Assembly (NCBI GenBank): GCA_003635195.1
Contig: PYIY01000193.1
Location: forward strand, 65,667 to 119,281
Direction of reading: 5' to 3'
Length of the DNA: 53,615 nt
Source: Candidatus Poribacteria bacterium
GTDB taxonomy: Bacteria; Poribacteria; WGA-4E; WGA-3G
Shown here: piece by piece, positions 30,950-40,289 of the stretch
Numbering within the stretch: the first letter of the stretch is position 1
Layout: every line of letters starts with the position of its first letter
Notes under the pieces: model-generated
Told to the model about the DNA's origin: nothing
The model's input: the letters and a program-made list of their open reading frames with translations, nothing else
Databases searched by the model: none
Position numbers and translations under genes: made by a program

Positions 30950-33697
30950 ATGAGCAATTTTGCAAAAATTCTTACCACCATCCGTCGTCCCTTTCAACAA
31001 GAACTCCGAAAGGGGTGCCGTGACGATGTTGTCGTCAACGGATTGGGAAGCTACGTCCAGTTATGGGCAAAAAATGGTGATGCCTTTACATTGGATGCAA
31101 CCGAAAAAGAGGTGCTGAACAGCTTAGCAAACCTCTTTGAAAATTACGCAGGTGCATCACCGCCCGAACGGCAACGCACGCTCGAAGAAGCAACGAAACG
31201 AATTGACACCGCACTGGGAAGTAGACAGCAAAATCTCGCGGATGTAAGTAACACAAGCGTAGAACCACCCCAGAAACGTCAACAGCCAACGCCAAAACGC
31301 ACAAGTGCCAAAAAGCAAACACAAACAGAGATGTTGCCACTTTTCGGGGAAACAGAAAACCCTTCAGAAAGCATTCCCATAAAACCGGAACCCGTAGCAG
31401 TACCTACAACGCATACACGGCAAACAGAACACTTACCCCTTTTCGGAGATGCAGAGGTTGCCTCACAGCAGACAGAAAGCACCTCCACGGAAGAAGTCGC
31501 ATCATCTGTGCCGATTTCAGATATCCCTGTCTCAACAGACCTTGCTTCTCTTGATTTTCTATCTGAACCGCTCCAGTATCTCAAGGGCATCGGTCCGCGT
31601 CGTGCCGGAATGCTTCTGGAAGAACTCAACATCGAAACAGTCGGTGAATTACTGGCGTATTATCCCCGCGATTATATCGACCGCTCCAAAATGGTAGAAA
31701 TTTATAGGGTAGGTAGAGCAGAAGATGATGAACCGGAGACGATTCAAGGCAAAGTCGTTAACCACACTTCATCTCCAACTGCAAGGGGCAAAAAGATCGG
31801 TAAAATCTCAATTTACGACGGCACCGGCGTTGCGATGTTAGTCAATTTTGGGAAGCGTATTGGTATCATGAAGGCACTGCTACCTGTTGATACCGAAGTT
31901 GTTGTCAGTGGTAAATTCTCCCGGCGTTACAATGAAATCCAAGCAACTGACTATGAATTTGAACTGTTCGAGGAAGACAACCTAATTCACACAAAACGGA
32001 TCGTTCCGAAATACCCACTTACAGCGAAACTCACAGCGAAAATGCTGCGGATGTGGATGCGGACCGCGCTTGATACATACGGAGAGCAGATCCCGGAAAT
32101 CCTTCCTCTTGAACTCCGTCAAAGGCAGCGCTTGATGGACAGACAATCGGCTCTCAACGAAATCCATTTTCCGACCTCGGAGGCTCATCGAAAAGCAGCA
32201 CAAAAACGACTCGCTTTTGAAGAATTCTTTCTGCTCAGCGTTGGAATGGAGATGAAAAAAGACCATAAAATCTCACAAGAGGGTATAGCATTCCAAGTTG
32301 GAACCGAGGGACAAGGAAGGCAACCCGCCCTGCTCAAAGATTTCATCGCTTCACTGCCGTATGAACTGACCGGTGCGCAAAAACGGGTTTTCGGTGAAAT
32401 CCAAAACGATATGCGCCAGAAAAATGTCATGAACCGGCTGATTCAAGGGGATGTCGGTTCCGGGAAAACTGTCGTCGCCGCGATGGCAGTGCTCCGCGCC
32501 ATTGAAAATGGGTACCAAGGCGCGCTGATGGTGCCGACCGAAATCCTCGCCGAACAACACTATTACAACCTCTCTGAGATGTTTGAGTCCTTGCGGAAAG
32601 ATACACCTTATGCGGATCATCAGAAAATAAACGTCGTGCTTCTCAAAAGCGACCTACCGAAAGCAGAGCGTGAAGAAGCGTTAGCAGCAATTGCCGATGG
32701 CACGGCAGACCTCATCGTCGGCACACAGGCACTGATACAAGAAGGTGTCGATTTTCACAGGCTCGGACTCGTTATCATTGACGAACAACACCGGTTCGGT
32801 GTAATGCAACGCGCAACACTTCGTAATAAGGTGGGCAACAAAGCACTGCCACCAGATGTTCTTGTTATGACAGCGACCCCGATTCCGAGAACACTCGCCT
32901 TGACACTCTACGGTGATCTGAACGTCTCTGTCATTGATGAGATGCCGCCCGGCAGACAAACGATTAAGACCTACTGGATAAAGGAGAAGGACAGGGAAAA
33001 GTTATACGGTAACCTTCGGAAAGAGATTCAACGCGGTAGACAGGTATACATTGTTTACCCACTCGTTGAAGAGTCCGAAAAACTCGAAGAACTTAAAGCC
33101 GCTACAGAGAGGGCAGCACACCTTCAAAATGCGGTGTTTCCAGACTTACGCGTTGGGTTATTGCATGGCCAGATGAAATCCATTGAAAAACAGGAGGCCA
33201 TGGCAAAGTTTAACGATAAGCACATTGACATCCTTGTTTCAACAACGGTGATTGAGGTGGGCATTGATGTCCCGAACGCAACACTGATGGTGATTGAGAA
33301 TGCAGAACGCTTTGGGTTGTCTCAGCTGCACCAATTGCGCGGACGTGTCGGACGTGGTAAGCACCAATCGGCGTGTTACCTCGTCGCTACGCCGAAAGGC
33401 GACGATTCGTATCAACGGATTCAAGCGATGATTCGGACGAATAACGGCTTTCAGATCGCTGAAGCGGACCTAAATATCCGGGGACCGGGAGAGTTCTTCG
33501 GGACACGGCAATCGGGGGTTCCGAATTTCAAGATCGCCAACATCATCCACGATGCGACCCTTCTGGAAATGGCGAAACAAGAGGCGGAACTATTAATCAA
33601 AGCGGACCGTGCGTTGAACACGCCAGCACATCAACTGCTGAAACGGATGTTACAGAAACATTGGCGCGACAATTTGGAGATCGCATCGGTCGGTTAG
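30950..33697 (+). CDS. recG: ATP-dependent DNA helicase RecG with long N-terminal extension
   Basis: 915 residues; ordinary RecG is about 700. The wedge/OB domain begins near 205 ('LKGIGPRRAGMLLEELNI', 'YYPRDYIDR'). Helicase motifs: Walker A 'GDVGSGKTVVAAMAV' (about 501), DExH 'IIDEQHRFG', 'MTATPIPRTLALTLYGD' and motif VI 'QLRGRVGRG'. RecG remodels stalled forks and Holliday junctions. The first 200 residues are low-complexity and hold two copies of a short motif, 'QTEMLPLFGETE' (about 126-137) and 'QTEHLPLFGDAE' (about 159-170), reminiscent of sliding-clamp-binding peptides. Downstream, the RelE module starts 15 bases after its stop. Confidence 0.95.
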   Translation: MSNFAKILTTIRRPFQQELRKGCRDDVVVNGLGSYVQLWAKNGDAFTLDATEKEVLNSLANLFENYAGASPPERQRTLEEATKRIDTALGSRQQNLADVSNTSVEPPQKRQQPTPKRTSAKKQTQTEMLPLFGETENPSESIPIKPEPVAVPTTHTRQTEHLPLFGDAEVASQQTESTSTEEVASSVPISDIPVSTDLASLDFLSEPLQYLKGIGPRRAGMLLEELNIETVGELLAYYPRDYIDRSKMVEIYRVGRAEDDEPETIQGKVVNHTSSPTARGKKIGKISIYDGTGVAMLVNFGKRIGIMKALLPVDTEVVVSGKFSRRYNEIQATDYEFELFEEDNLIHTKRIVPKYPLTAKLTAKMLRMWMRTALDTYGEQIPEILPLELRQRQRLMDRQSALNEIHFPTSEAHRKAAQKRLAFEEFFLLSVGMEMKKDHKISQEGIAFQVGTEGQGRQPALLKDFIASLPYELTGAQKRVFGEIQNDMRQKNVMNRLIQGDVGSGKTVVAAMAVLRAIENGYQGALMVPTEILAEQHYYNLSEMFESLRKDTPYADHQKINVVLLKSDLPKAEREEALAAIADGTADLIVGTQALIQEGVDFHRLGLVIIDEQHRFGVMQRATLRNKVGNKALPPDVLVMTATPIPRTLALTLYGDLNVSVIDEMPPGRQTIKTYWIKEKDREKLYGNLRKEIQRGRQVYIVYPLVEESEKLEELKAATERAAHLQNAVFPDLRVGLLHGQMKSIEKQEAMAKFNDKHIDILVSTTVIEVGIDVPNATLMVIENAERFGLSQLHQLRGRVGRGKHQSACYLVATPKGDDSYQRIQAMIRTNNGFQIAEADLNIRGPGEFFGTRQSGVPNFKIANIIHDATLLEMAKQEAELLIKADRALNTPAHQLLKRMLQKHWRDNLEIASVG

Positions 33698-33712
33698 CAA
33701 AAGGAGTATCCA

Positions 33713-34408
33713 ATGACACACGACATAACAAAAATGACACATCCACAGTTCAGCACTTGGCTTGTCCCGATTGTAGACTGTCCGCTTTTTGAATCCCGAG
33801 AACGACTTGTCGCTTTGCTTACCGAGAATGCAGATAGGGCGGCATTGGAAACTGAGTTGCAAGAGTTTTATGAAGGTTATTGCGGACTGGCATTCGAGTT
33901 AGAGGAGGCTGAGGAATCACTGCTTTCAATATTGCGGGCATCCGACATATTCGCGCCCCTACAGCAGCGCGTTGCGGCTGTGGAAGCTGTACGAAAAACT
34001 TCGCCTAAAGGGCGGATAGCACGCCGGATGACCGACAGACCGCTGATTACTGATCCGCAACCGGAGATAAAGGTATCAGCCTTACCGGATGACGAATTCC
34101 GTGCGTTAATGGAGACGTTTGTGAATTGGGAACTTTTCGCAGCGCGTGCACAGGTTGTCCAGCTGCAGAAAGTGGAGACATCGGTTGAGGGAACAGCGCA
34201 GCTGAAATCGGCATTTTTACAGTTTTTCGTGTGCTATTTGGAGTTGGAACAGTTCCTTGAAGATTACTATTATGACCCAGATGAGGGGTTAGAATTACGT
34301 CCAGAGGTGGCTGAGAGGTTAGAACGGAGCGTAGCAGAACATGAGTCTGGTAAAGTCAAAGCGATTCCAATAGAGGAAGTAGCGAAAAAACTGGGACTGA
34401 AGTGGTAA
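33713..34408 (+). CDS. Large protein with RelB-like antitoxin tail
   Basis: 231 residues. The last 35 ('RLERSVAEHESGKVKAIP', 'IEEVAKKLGLKW') read like the C-terminal part of RelB/Phd-type antitoxins. The first about 190 residues are helical and acidic, with a stretch 'LELEQFLEDYYYDPDEG', and match no family I know. Standard RelB proteins have about 80 residues, so this is an antitoxin end fused to an extra domain. The RelE-like toxin starts at its stop codon (TAATG), so the two are translationally coupled. An antitoxin role is inferred. Confidence 0.65.
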   Translation: MTHDITKMTHPQFSTWLVPIVDCPLFESRERLVALLTENADRAALETELQEFYEGYCGLAFELEEAEESLLSILRASDIFAPLQQRVAAVEAVRKTSPKGRIARRMTDRPLITDPQPEIKVSALPDDEFRALMETFVNWELFAARAQVVQLQKVETSVEGTAQLKSAFLQFFVCYLELEQFLEDYYYDPDEGLELRPEVAERLERSVAEHESGKVKAIPIEEVAKKLGLKW

Positions 34409-34665
34409 TGTATCGTTTAGAAATTATGCCGAAAGCTGAAACTGCCTTAGCACGTTTAGACGCTACCATCGAACAACGAGTCCTAGACAAGTTGAGGGCA
34501 TTATGCGAAAATTGCGATACACATCGCCATGAGGCTCTTCGAGACCCACATAGAGGAAAGTTCCGCTTACGCGTTGCTGGTGCTTATCGAGTTATTTATA
34601 TCTTCAATAGACAAACAAGAACGGTTGTTGTTCACGATGTTGGACATCGGAGCAGCGTTTATTAA
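34408..34665 (+). CDS. RelE/ParE-family toxin
   Basis: 85 residues from the ATG at 34408; TAA of the upstream gene and this ATG share a base. 'LEIMPKAETALARLD' (N-terminal helices), 'EALRDPHRGKFRLRVAGAY' and 'RVIYIFNRQTRTVVVHDVGH' then 'RSSVY' form the RelE fold with the basic K/R residues that bind mRNA in RelE. It probably cleaves mRNA in the ribosomal A site, or targets gyrase if ParE-like. Its antitoxin partner would be the 231-aa protein just upstream. It is convergent with the gene at 34716. Confidence 0.85.
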   Translation: MYRLEIMPKAETALARLDATIEQRVLDKLRALCENCDTHRHEALRDPHRGKFRLRVAGAYRVIYIFNRQTRTVVVHDVGHRSSVY

Positions 34666-34715
34666 TATAGATGTGATATTTATACCGGAACCGTGGTTGG
34701 ACAGATGCAGATGTC

Positions 34716-35684
34716 TTACAAAGAGGTTGTAATCAGGCGGTATAATTGCGGAACAGTCACCGAGAAATCGCCGGAGATGTGGTAGCCTTCACCGCCATCT
34801 TTCACAGTCCGGATGAGGATTGTCTTTTTAGGTCGGTGGTAGTAGTGTGCGTCGGTAGGTGCACCCTCATCTTGGAAATCAGGGAAGTCGATGAGGTCAA
34901 AGTTTGCAGTCGTGAAATGCCGAATCTCTTCTCCGCGCTGGGTTGCGATATTGCGTGCCATTGAGAGGCTTTTGAGGTAGACTTCGGGTCCCATTACAGC
35001 GGAACCCAAATTCAGAAAAACACCACCCTCCAATTGCGAAACACTCTGCGCAAAACGCAGAAAATCCTCGCCTGTCGTCCATCCCATCGCGGCGTAATCG
35101 GCAGTGGGATGCTGATCAATAATGTCAAATCCGATACCCTTGTGAACCGTGAACGGCACACCTAAGCGATATGCAGCGGCAAACATGCTCACATCACGAT
35201 GCGGAAAAGAGATACCGTGTTCACTTTCCTGGATTAATCTACCGATTGCTTCCCCAAAACCGATTTTATCTCGGTACCCCCGAATGATCGCTTCATTTAG
35301 GTAACGTCCTGTCTCCTCCCAATGACCGAACTTACCGTCCCAGATGTAGTCTTCCACATCTTCAAGCGTTGCCCCGATGTGCGCGAGTTCAAAGTCGTGG
35401 ATGGCACACGCGCCGTTGGTAGCGAGATGCGTGATGATGCCACGTTCCATCAAATCGATGATAAAGCGAGAATTGCCACGCCGCATGACGTGCGCGCCCA
35501 TCATCCAGATGACTTGCCGGCCCGCGCGACGCGCCTCAACAATCCGATCCGCAACAATACCGAGATTGGGATTTTCATAAGTGAGCGGTTCCGCGTCTAA
35601 CGGGTAGACATCCGCCACTGTCATCTTGTGTCGGCGTTCAGTGAGCGGTAGGATTGTGAGTTGCTCACGATTCAGTCTATTCAT
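34716..35684 (-). CDS. Conserved protein, deoxyhypusine-synthase-like fold suspected
   Basis: 322 residues if started at 35684; the ATG at 35624 is also possible. It contains 'HLATNGACAIHDFELAHIGA', 'EDYIWDGKFGHWEETGRYL' and 'GGVFLNLGSAVMGPEVYLKS', a pattern I associate with the bacterial proteins of deoxyhypusine-synthase-like (Rossmann, NAD-binding) fold. Bacterial members do not make hypusine, and their reaction is unknown. It starts six bases after the smc stop on the same strand, so it is likely read with smc. The fold call is tentative. Confidence 0.55.
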   Translation of the reverse strand: MNRLNREQLTILPLTERRHKMTVADVYPLDAEPLTYENPNLGIVADRIVEARRAGRQVIWMMGAHVMRRGNSRFIIDLMERGIITHLATNGACAIHDFELAHIGATLEDVEDYIWDGKFGHWEETGRYLNEAIIRGYRDKIGFGEAIGRLIQESEHGISFPHRDVSMFAAAYRLGVPFTVHKGIGFDIIDQHPTADYAAMGWTTGEDFLRFAQSVSQLEGGVFLNLGSAVMGPEVYLKSLSMARNIATQRGEEIRHFTTANFDLIDFPDFQDEGAPTDAHYYHRPKKTILIRTVKDGGEGYHISGDFSVTVPQLYRLITTSL

Positions 35685-35690
35685 ATTCGG

Positions 35691-38600
35691 CTACTCAGCA
35701 AATTTGTGGGAGACAATTTTTGAGATACCCGCTTGTTCCATCGTCACACCGTACATCGTGTCAGCGATTTCCATCGTGCGGCGGTTGTGCGTGATGATGA
35801 TGAATTGCGTATTTTCGACATAGGCACGGATGAGATTTGCGAAGCGGAGCACATTTGCTTCGTCGAGCGCGGCATCAACTTCGTCAAGTACACAGAAAGG
35901 ACTCGGCTTGATTTTGAAGACAGCAAACAAGAGTCCTATTGCCACCAACGAACGTTCGCCACCAGAAAGCTGTGTGATACTCTGCGGACGTTTGCCCGGC
36001 GGACGCGCAATGATGTCGATACCGGATTCAAGTACATCGGATGGATCTGTCAATAGTAATTCCGTTTCGCCGCCGCCGAAGAGTTGTGTAAATACCTCTT
36101 GGAAGTTTGTCTGTACTTGCTCAAACGTTTCCAGAAATACCTCTCTTGAGGTCTGATTGATCTTCTGTATCGCCTGAATGGTGGCTTGCATCGACTGCTG
36201 AACATCGTCGCGCTGGGCAACAAGGAAATCCTGTCGTTTTTTATGTTCCTCGTAAGCCTCAATTGCCTTAAGGTTCACTGCTCCCATGCCTGCGAGCTCT
36301 GCCTTTAACTTTTCAATATTGTCCAGTAGATCAATCTCGTTCATCACCTGTTCATCATTCGCTAGCGGCGGTAGGGCATCAATCGAGACTTGATATTTAT
36401 CGTGGATACGGGTTGAGACCGATTTTATCCGCATCTCAAGTTGCGTTGTTTTGACTTCGAGTTGATGGCGCGCCTTATTCTGTTTCTCAAAGTTTCTACG
36501 GGTTGCACGCATCTCTTTTTGGAGGACGGCTACCTCCTTAAGGAGCGTCTCCCGTTCTTGCGTGAGTTCATCAACGTGCGCTTCGGCTTCAGCGCGGTCG
36601 CCCTCCAAACGGAGGAATTCGCGTTGCGCTGCGGCGACCTGTTCTCCGAGGTCAATCTTCGTCTGTTCATCGGAGTCAATAATTGACTGCTGTTCAGCGA
36701 TATCCTTTGCTGCACGTTGATAGGTTTCCTCAATCGTTTCTAACTCGGACAGCAAGCCCTGTAATTTCTGATGCTGCCCCGCCAAAAAGACTTCCATCTC
36801 TTGGCAGCTGCCGGCGACTTCAGTATGTTTCTTATTTTCGCTCTCAATCTGTTCTGACACACGCTCAATCCACCGTTGGGTGCGCGTACTTTTTTGCGTC
36901 AATTCCGCGATCTCGGTCTCAAGTGCCTGCTGCGCCTCGCGTGATGCATCAGCTGCTTTGCTTAATTCTCGGTTTTCCGACCGAATTTCGGCGAGTTGGT
37001 GTTCAAGTCGAGTAACCTGGAGATTCGCCTGCTCCATATCTTTCGTCAGCGACGCTTTCTCAACCCGTTTGTCTTGCCACTGTGCGGTGAGATTCTGCCG
37101 CTTTTTTTGTAAATCCGCTATTTTCGCGGCGTATGCCTTACGCTTCTCATCTTTCCGATTAGAACTTCGTGTCAATTTCCCGATCTCATTTTCAAGCGTC
37201 TCAAGCTCACGGGCGCGCCCGAGTAAACCACTCTGTTTCTGACTCGTTTGACCACCAGTGATAGCCCCAGACGTATCAATGATATCTCCATCTAAAGTAA
37301 CAAGACGCGCCCTTGGACGGAACTGACGGGTAAGTGCAACAGCAGCATCCAAATCCTCAATAACGAGTGTATTCCCCAACAGATATTGCATGGCAGGCTC
37401 ATATTCAGGGTCATAGTCAATCAAGTCCTGCGCGACACCGATGACACCGGGTTTGTTGAGCAGTTTCTCATCATAGAATCTGCGTTCCCGTATAAAATCA
37501 AGCGGGAGAAACTTCACTCTACCGGCGCGATGCTTTTTAAGGAAAGCAACACTATCTTGCGCATCCTCAGCGGTCTCAGTAATAACACTCTGGATATCAC
37601 TACCGAGTGCGACCTCTATCGCGACTTCATACTCGGCATCCGTCGCGAGCAGTTGGGCAACAACACCACAGACACCCTGAAATTGATCCGGATAGTGGGT
37701 TTTCGCCTGCATTACCGCCCGAACACCGGCGTAGTAGCCTTCATAAGCAGATTGTAATTCCTGTAGCGATTTAAGCCGCGAGACGTTACTGCCTAAGGTA
37801 TTCTGTAAACCTTGAATTTCGGCTTCAATTTTGCGGAGTGCATCCTGATTTTCCTGCAAGTTCGTCTCAACGTGATTTCTCTCGGCTTCAATATGAACCA
37901 GTTCCGCTTTCAGCTGTGTTTCGGCGTGTTGGACAGCAGTGTGCGCATCCGTAGCAGTCTTGAGTTCGGCTGTCAATGCGTCCATATTCTCTTTGAGACG
38001 ATTGAGATTTCCTTCGGTACTATTTAAATTGTGCTCAATTGTCAGACGTTTACGCTCGCGATCTTCCAAGTCGGCTGCGGTTTCTTGTAAGACAGTTCGC
38101 GCCTCTTGCACAGACACCTTAGCGGCAGCGATGCGCTCAGCAAGTTGCGTCAGCAGCTGCTGACGTGCCGCGAGTCGACTCTCTTCTATTTTGTAGGATG
38201 CTTCAAGTTTTTGGTGCTCTTGGGTGCGCTCTTGCTTCTGTACGAGAAGACCCTTTTGTTGTACTTTCAAGGATTCAAGCGTCTGAAGGGCGCGTTCACG
38301 CTGCTTTTGGATGTTGAGCTGCCGTTCTTTGTGGAGAACGATCTGACGTTCAATCTGCTCAATTTGCGTTTCAATTTCGCGAAGTGCTGTCTGCCCAGCA
38401 CGGATCGCCTCGTCCAATTCGGACTGGCGGTTCGTGGAACCCTCAATCCGTTCTTCAGCAGCTTTAAGTGTTTCAGAAGCCGTCGCGACAGTGGTTAAAA
38501 TCTCATCTAAATCGGTTTGCGCTTGGCTATAATCGGTATGGAGTTTATCGTATTCCCTATGTGCAAGATCCAACTCAAACTGCTTTAACTGTTCTTGTTG

Positions 38601-39281
38601 CGCGGTATAATGTCGCGCCTGCTCCGCCTGTTCTTTGAGCGCTTCGGTCTCCTGCTGTAATTCCTGAATGATATCGTTGGTACGGACGAGGTTCTGTTCA
38701 GTCTGTTCGAGTTTACGGAGGGCGGTCTTTTTTCGGTGCTTATACTTGGTAATACCAGCAACCTCATCGAATAGAAAGCGGCGTTCTTCGGGCCGCACGT
38801 TCAGAATCAGGTCAATCTTGCTCTGCTCCATCACGGAATAAGCGTCAACACCGATACCCGTATCCATAAACAGTTCAGTGATATCGCGGAGCCGACACGG
38901 CGTCTGATTGATCAAGTAGCGGCTTTCGCCATCGCGAGCGAGGTGACGGGATACCTCAACTTCGGGAGATCCAAGAGCACCACTGGCAGCATCTTCTGCG
39001 GATCCATTAGAATCGCCATTAACATTTGAAAAGCGTAATGCGACCTCTGTTTTCTGTGCAGGCGCGAAATTGGCACCGCCATTGAAAAGTAGGTCTCGCA
39101 TAGAGGTGCACCGAAGTGAACGGGCACTCTGTTCTCCAAGTACCCACCGAATTGCATCGGAGACATTGCTTTTTCCGCAACCGTTGGGTCCAACAATGGT
39201 AGTGATGCCGGGTTCAAGTATCAATTCGACATCTTCGGCAAAACTCTTGAATCCACGAATTTTTATGCTATTTAAGTGCAA
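35691..39281 (-). CDS. smc: Chromosome segregation ATPase SMC
   Basis: 1196 residues, the normal size. Walker A 'VGPNGCGKSNVSDAIRW' (about 30-46); a long coiled coil; the hinge domain in the middle ('GVCGVVAQLLATDAEYEVAI', 'VKFLPLDFI'); a second coiled coil; signature 'QLSGGERSLVAIGLLFA' (about 1100) and Walker B 'FCVLDEVDAALDEANVLRF'. The dimer holds and compacts the chromosome with ScpA/ScpB, which are not in this window. Well conserved, with no frameshift. Confidence 0.97.
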   Translation of the reverse strand: MHLNSIKIRGFKSFAEDVELILEPGITTIVGPNGCGKSNVSDAIRWVLGEQSARSLRCTSMRDLLFNGGANFAPAQKTEVALRFSNVNGDSNGSAEDAASGALGSPEVEVSRHLARDGESRYLINQTPCRLRDITELFMDTGIGVDAYSVMEQSKIDLILNVRPEERRFLFDEVAGITKYKHRKKTALRKLEQTEQNLVRTNDIIQELQQETEALKEQAEQARHYTAQQEQLKQFELDLAHREYDKLHTDYSQAQTDLDEILTTVATASETLKAAEERIEGSTNRQSELDEAIRAGQTALREIETQIEQIERQIVLHKERQLNIQKQRERALQTLESLKVQQKGLLVQKQERTQEHQKLEASYKIEESRLAARQQLLTQLAERIAAAKVSVQEARTVLQETAADLEDRERKRLTIEHNLNSTEGNLNRLKENMDALTAELKTATDAHTAVQHAETQLKAELVHIEAERNHVETNLQENQDALRKIEAEIQGLQNTLGSNVSRLKSLQELQSAYEGYYAGVRAVMQAKTHYPDQFQGVCGVVAQLLATDAEYEVAIEVALGSDIQSVITETAEDAQDSVAFLKKHRAGRVKFLPLDFIRERRFYDEKLLNKPGVIGVAQDLIDYDPEYEPAMQYLLGNTLVIEDLDAAVALTRQFRPRARLVTLDGDIIDTSGAITGGQTSQKQSGLLGRARELETLENEIGKLTRSSNRKDEKRKAYAAKIADLQKKRQNLTAQWQDKRVEKASLTKDMEQANLQVTRLEHQLAEIRSENRELSKAADASREAQQALETEIAELTQKSTRTQRWIERVSEQIESENKKHTEVAGSCQEMEVFLAGQHQKLQGLLSELETIEETYQRAAKDIAEQQSIIDSDEQTKIDLGEQVAAAQREFLRLEGDRAEAEAHVDELTQERETLLKEVAVLQKEMRATRRNFEKQNKARHQLEVKTTQLEMRIKSVSTRIHDKYQVSIDALPPLANDEQVMNEIDLLDNIEKLKAELAGMGAVNLKAIEAYEEHKKRQDFLVAQRDDVQQSMQATIQAIQKINQTSREVFLETFEQVQTNFQEVFTQLFGGGETELLLTDPSDVLESGIDIIARPPGKRPQSITQLSGGERSLVAIGLLFAVFKIKPSPFCVLDEVDAALDEANVLRFANLIRAYVENTQFIIITHNRRTMEIADTMYGVTMEQAGISKIVSHKFAE

Positions 39282-39449
39282 AGGTTTACCCCTCCCACCA
39301 CAAGTTTAGATAATTAGCACAATGATAAGTAGTTCTTTAAAGCACAGTTTCAAACGCTTCCTCGTCTTGGAATGCGAAAGTGCGCCAGCAACTTTGCCCT
39401 ATCATGAACATTCATATAATACGCAATATAAGTAAAAAAGTTTCACGAT

Positions 39450-40205
39450 TTAGGGGTCCACAGTCCTCGCCAGTGTCAAAACGTCGATTTCAGCAGGATC
39501 GGCAGTCCACAATTCGCTGACCGCTTCACGAATTGTAGCACCGGTTGTGAAAACATCGTCAATGACTAAAAGCCGTTTTCCGCGAATAACATCTGGGGTT
39601 TGGACTTCAAAAGCACCGACGATGTTCTGTTGTCGTGCGTCCCTGTCCAAGCTGCTTTGCGCGACTGTGTGTCGTTTCCGCACCAGCGTATTAACAAGAA
39701 CTGGTATATTTTCCGCTTTCGCAATTCCATCGGCAAGGAGTGCAGCCTGATTAAACCCGCGTTCCCGTAGCCGTTTTTTATGAATCGGAATCGGCAGGAT
39801 GAAATCGTATTCTGCAATATCATAGTCTGAAGGTATGTGTGCGTTTATCAGTTGAACCAAGGGTTGCGCGAATACCCTTTTTTTCTCAAATTTAAAGAGA
39901 TGTATTGCCTGTTGCAGGGTCGTGTGGTAAAATGCGATAGAACGCAATTTTCCGTAGCGAGGCGGGGAAATTGCACATTCGTCGCAAAGCCCGTTGACAT
40001 CCAGTGTGCCACATATATCGCACCAAGGGGGTTCAATGTATTGAACATCTTGCCAACAATTTACACAGATATAAGGCATAGACGCAACCCCAAGAAAACC
40101 GTCGCAAACGCGGCATTTTGCGGGATAGAGGAAAACTGTTGCGGTTTCAAGCATCTCCCGTAATTGGGATGATAATTGTAAGCCTATTGACTTTGCTCCC
40201 ATCAC
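39450..40205 (-). CDS. ComF family phosphoribosyltransferase-like protein
   Basis: 251 residues. Two CxxC pairs ('CRVCDGFL' with 'CVNCWQDV', then 'CDICGTLDVNGLCDECA') make the N-terminal zinc fingers of the family. The phosphoribosyltransferase core has 'PIPIHKKRLRERGFNQAALL' and the PRPP loop 'LLVIDDVFTTGATIREAVS'. ComF-family proteins are linked to DNA uptake and late competence steps; without other competence genes here I leave the symbol empty. It precedes smc on the same strand, 168 bases away. Confidence 0.9.
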   Translation of the reverse strand: MMGAKSIGLQLSSQLREMLETATVFLYPAKCRVCDGFLGVASMPYICVNCWQDVQYIEPPWCDICGTLDVNGLCDECAISPPRYGKLRSIAFYHTTLQQAIHLFKFEKKRVFAQPLVQLINAHIPSDYDIAEYDFILPIPIHKKRLRERGFNQAALLADGIAKAENIPVLVNTLVRKRHTVAQSSLDRDARQQNIVGAFEVQTPDVIRGKRLLVIDDVFTTGATIREAVSELWTADPAEIDVLTLARTVDP

Positions 40206-40289
40206 ATTTAACCTGACTCAAATGAAAAGTTATTATATAATAAGTTTATCATAAACAAATTTAAATGTCAAGAAAAAGGAGACGAAAAT

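Noticed and set aside
35733..39309. Many frames antisense to smc
   Set aside because: They follow the codon pattern of smc on the other strand and have no motifs or ribosome binding sites.
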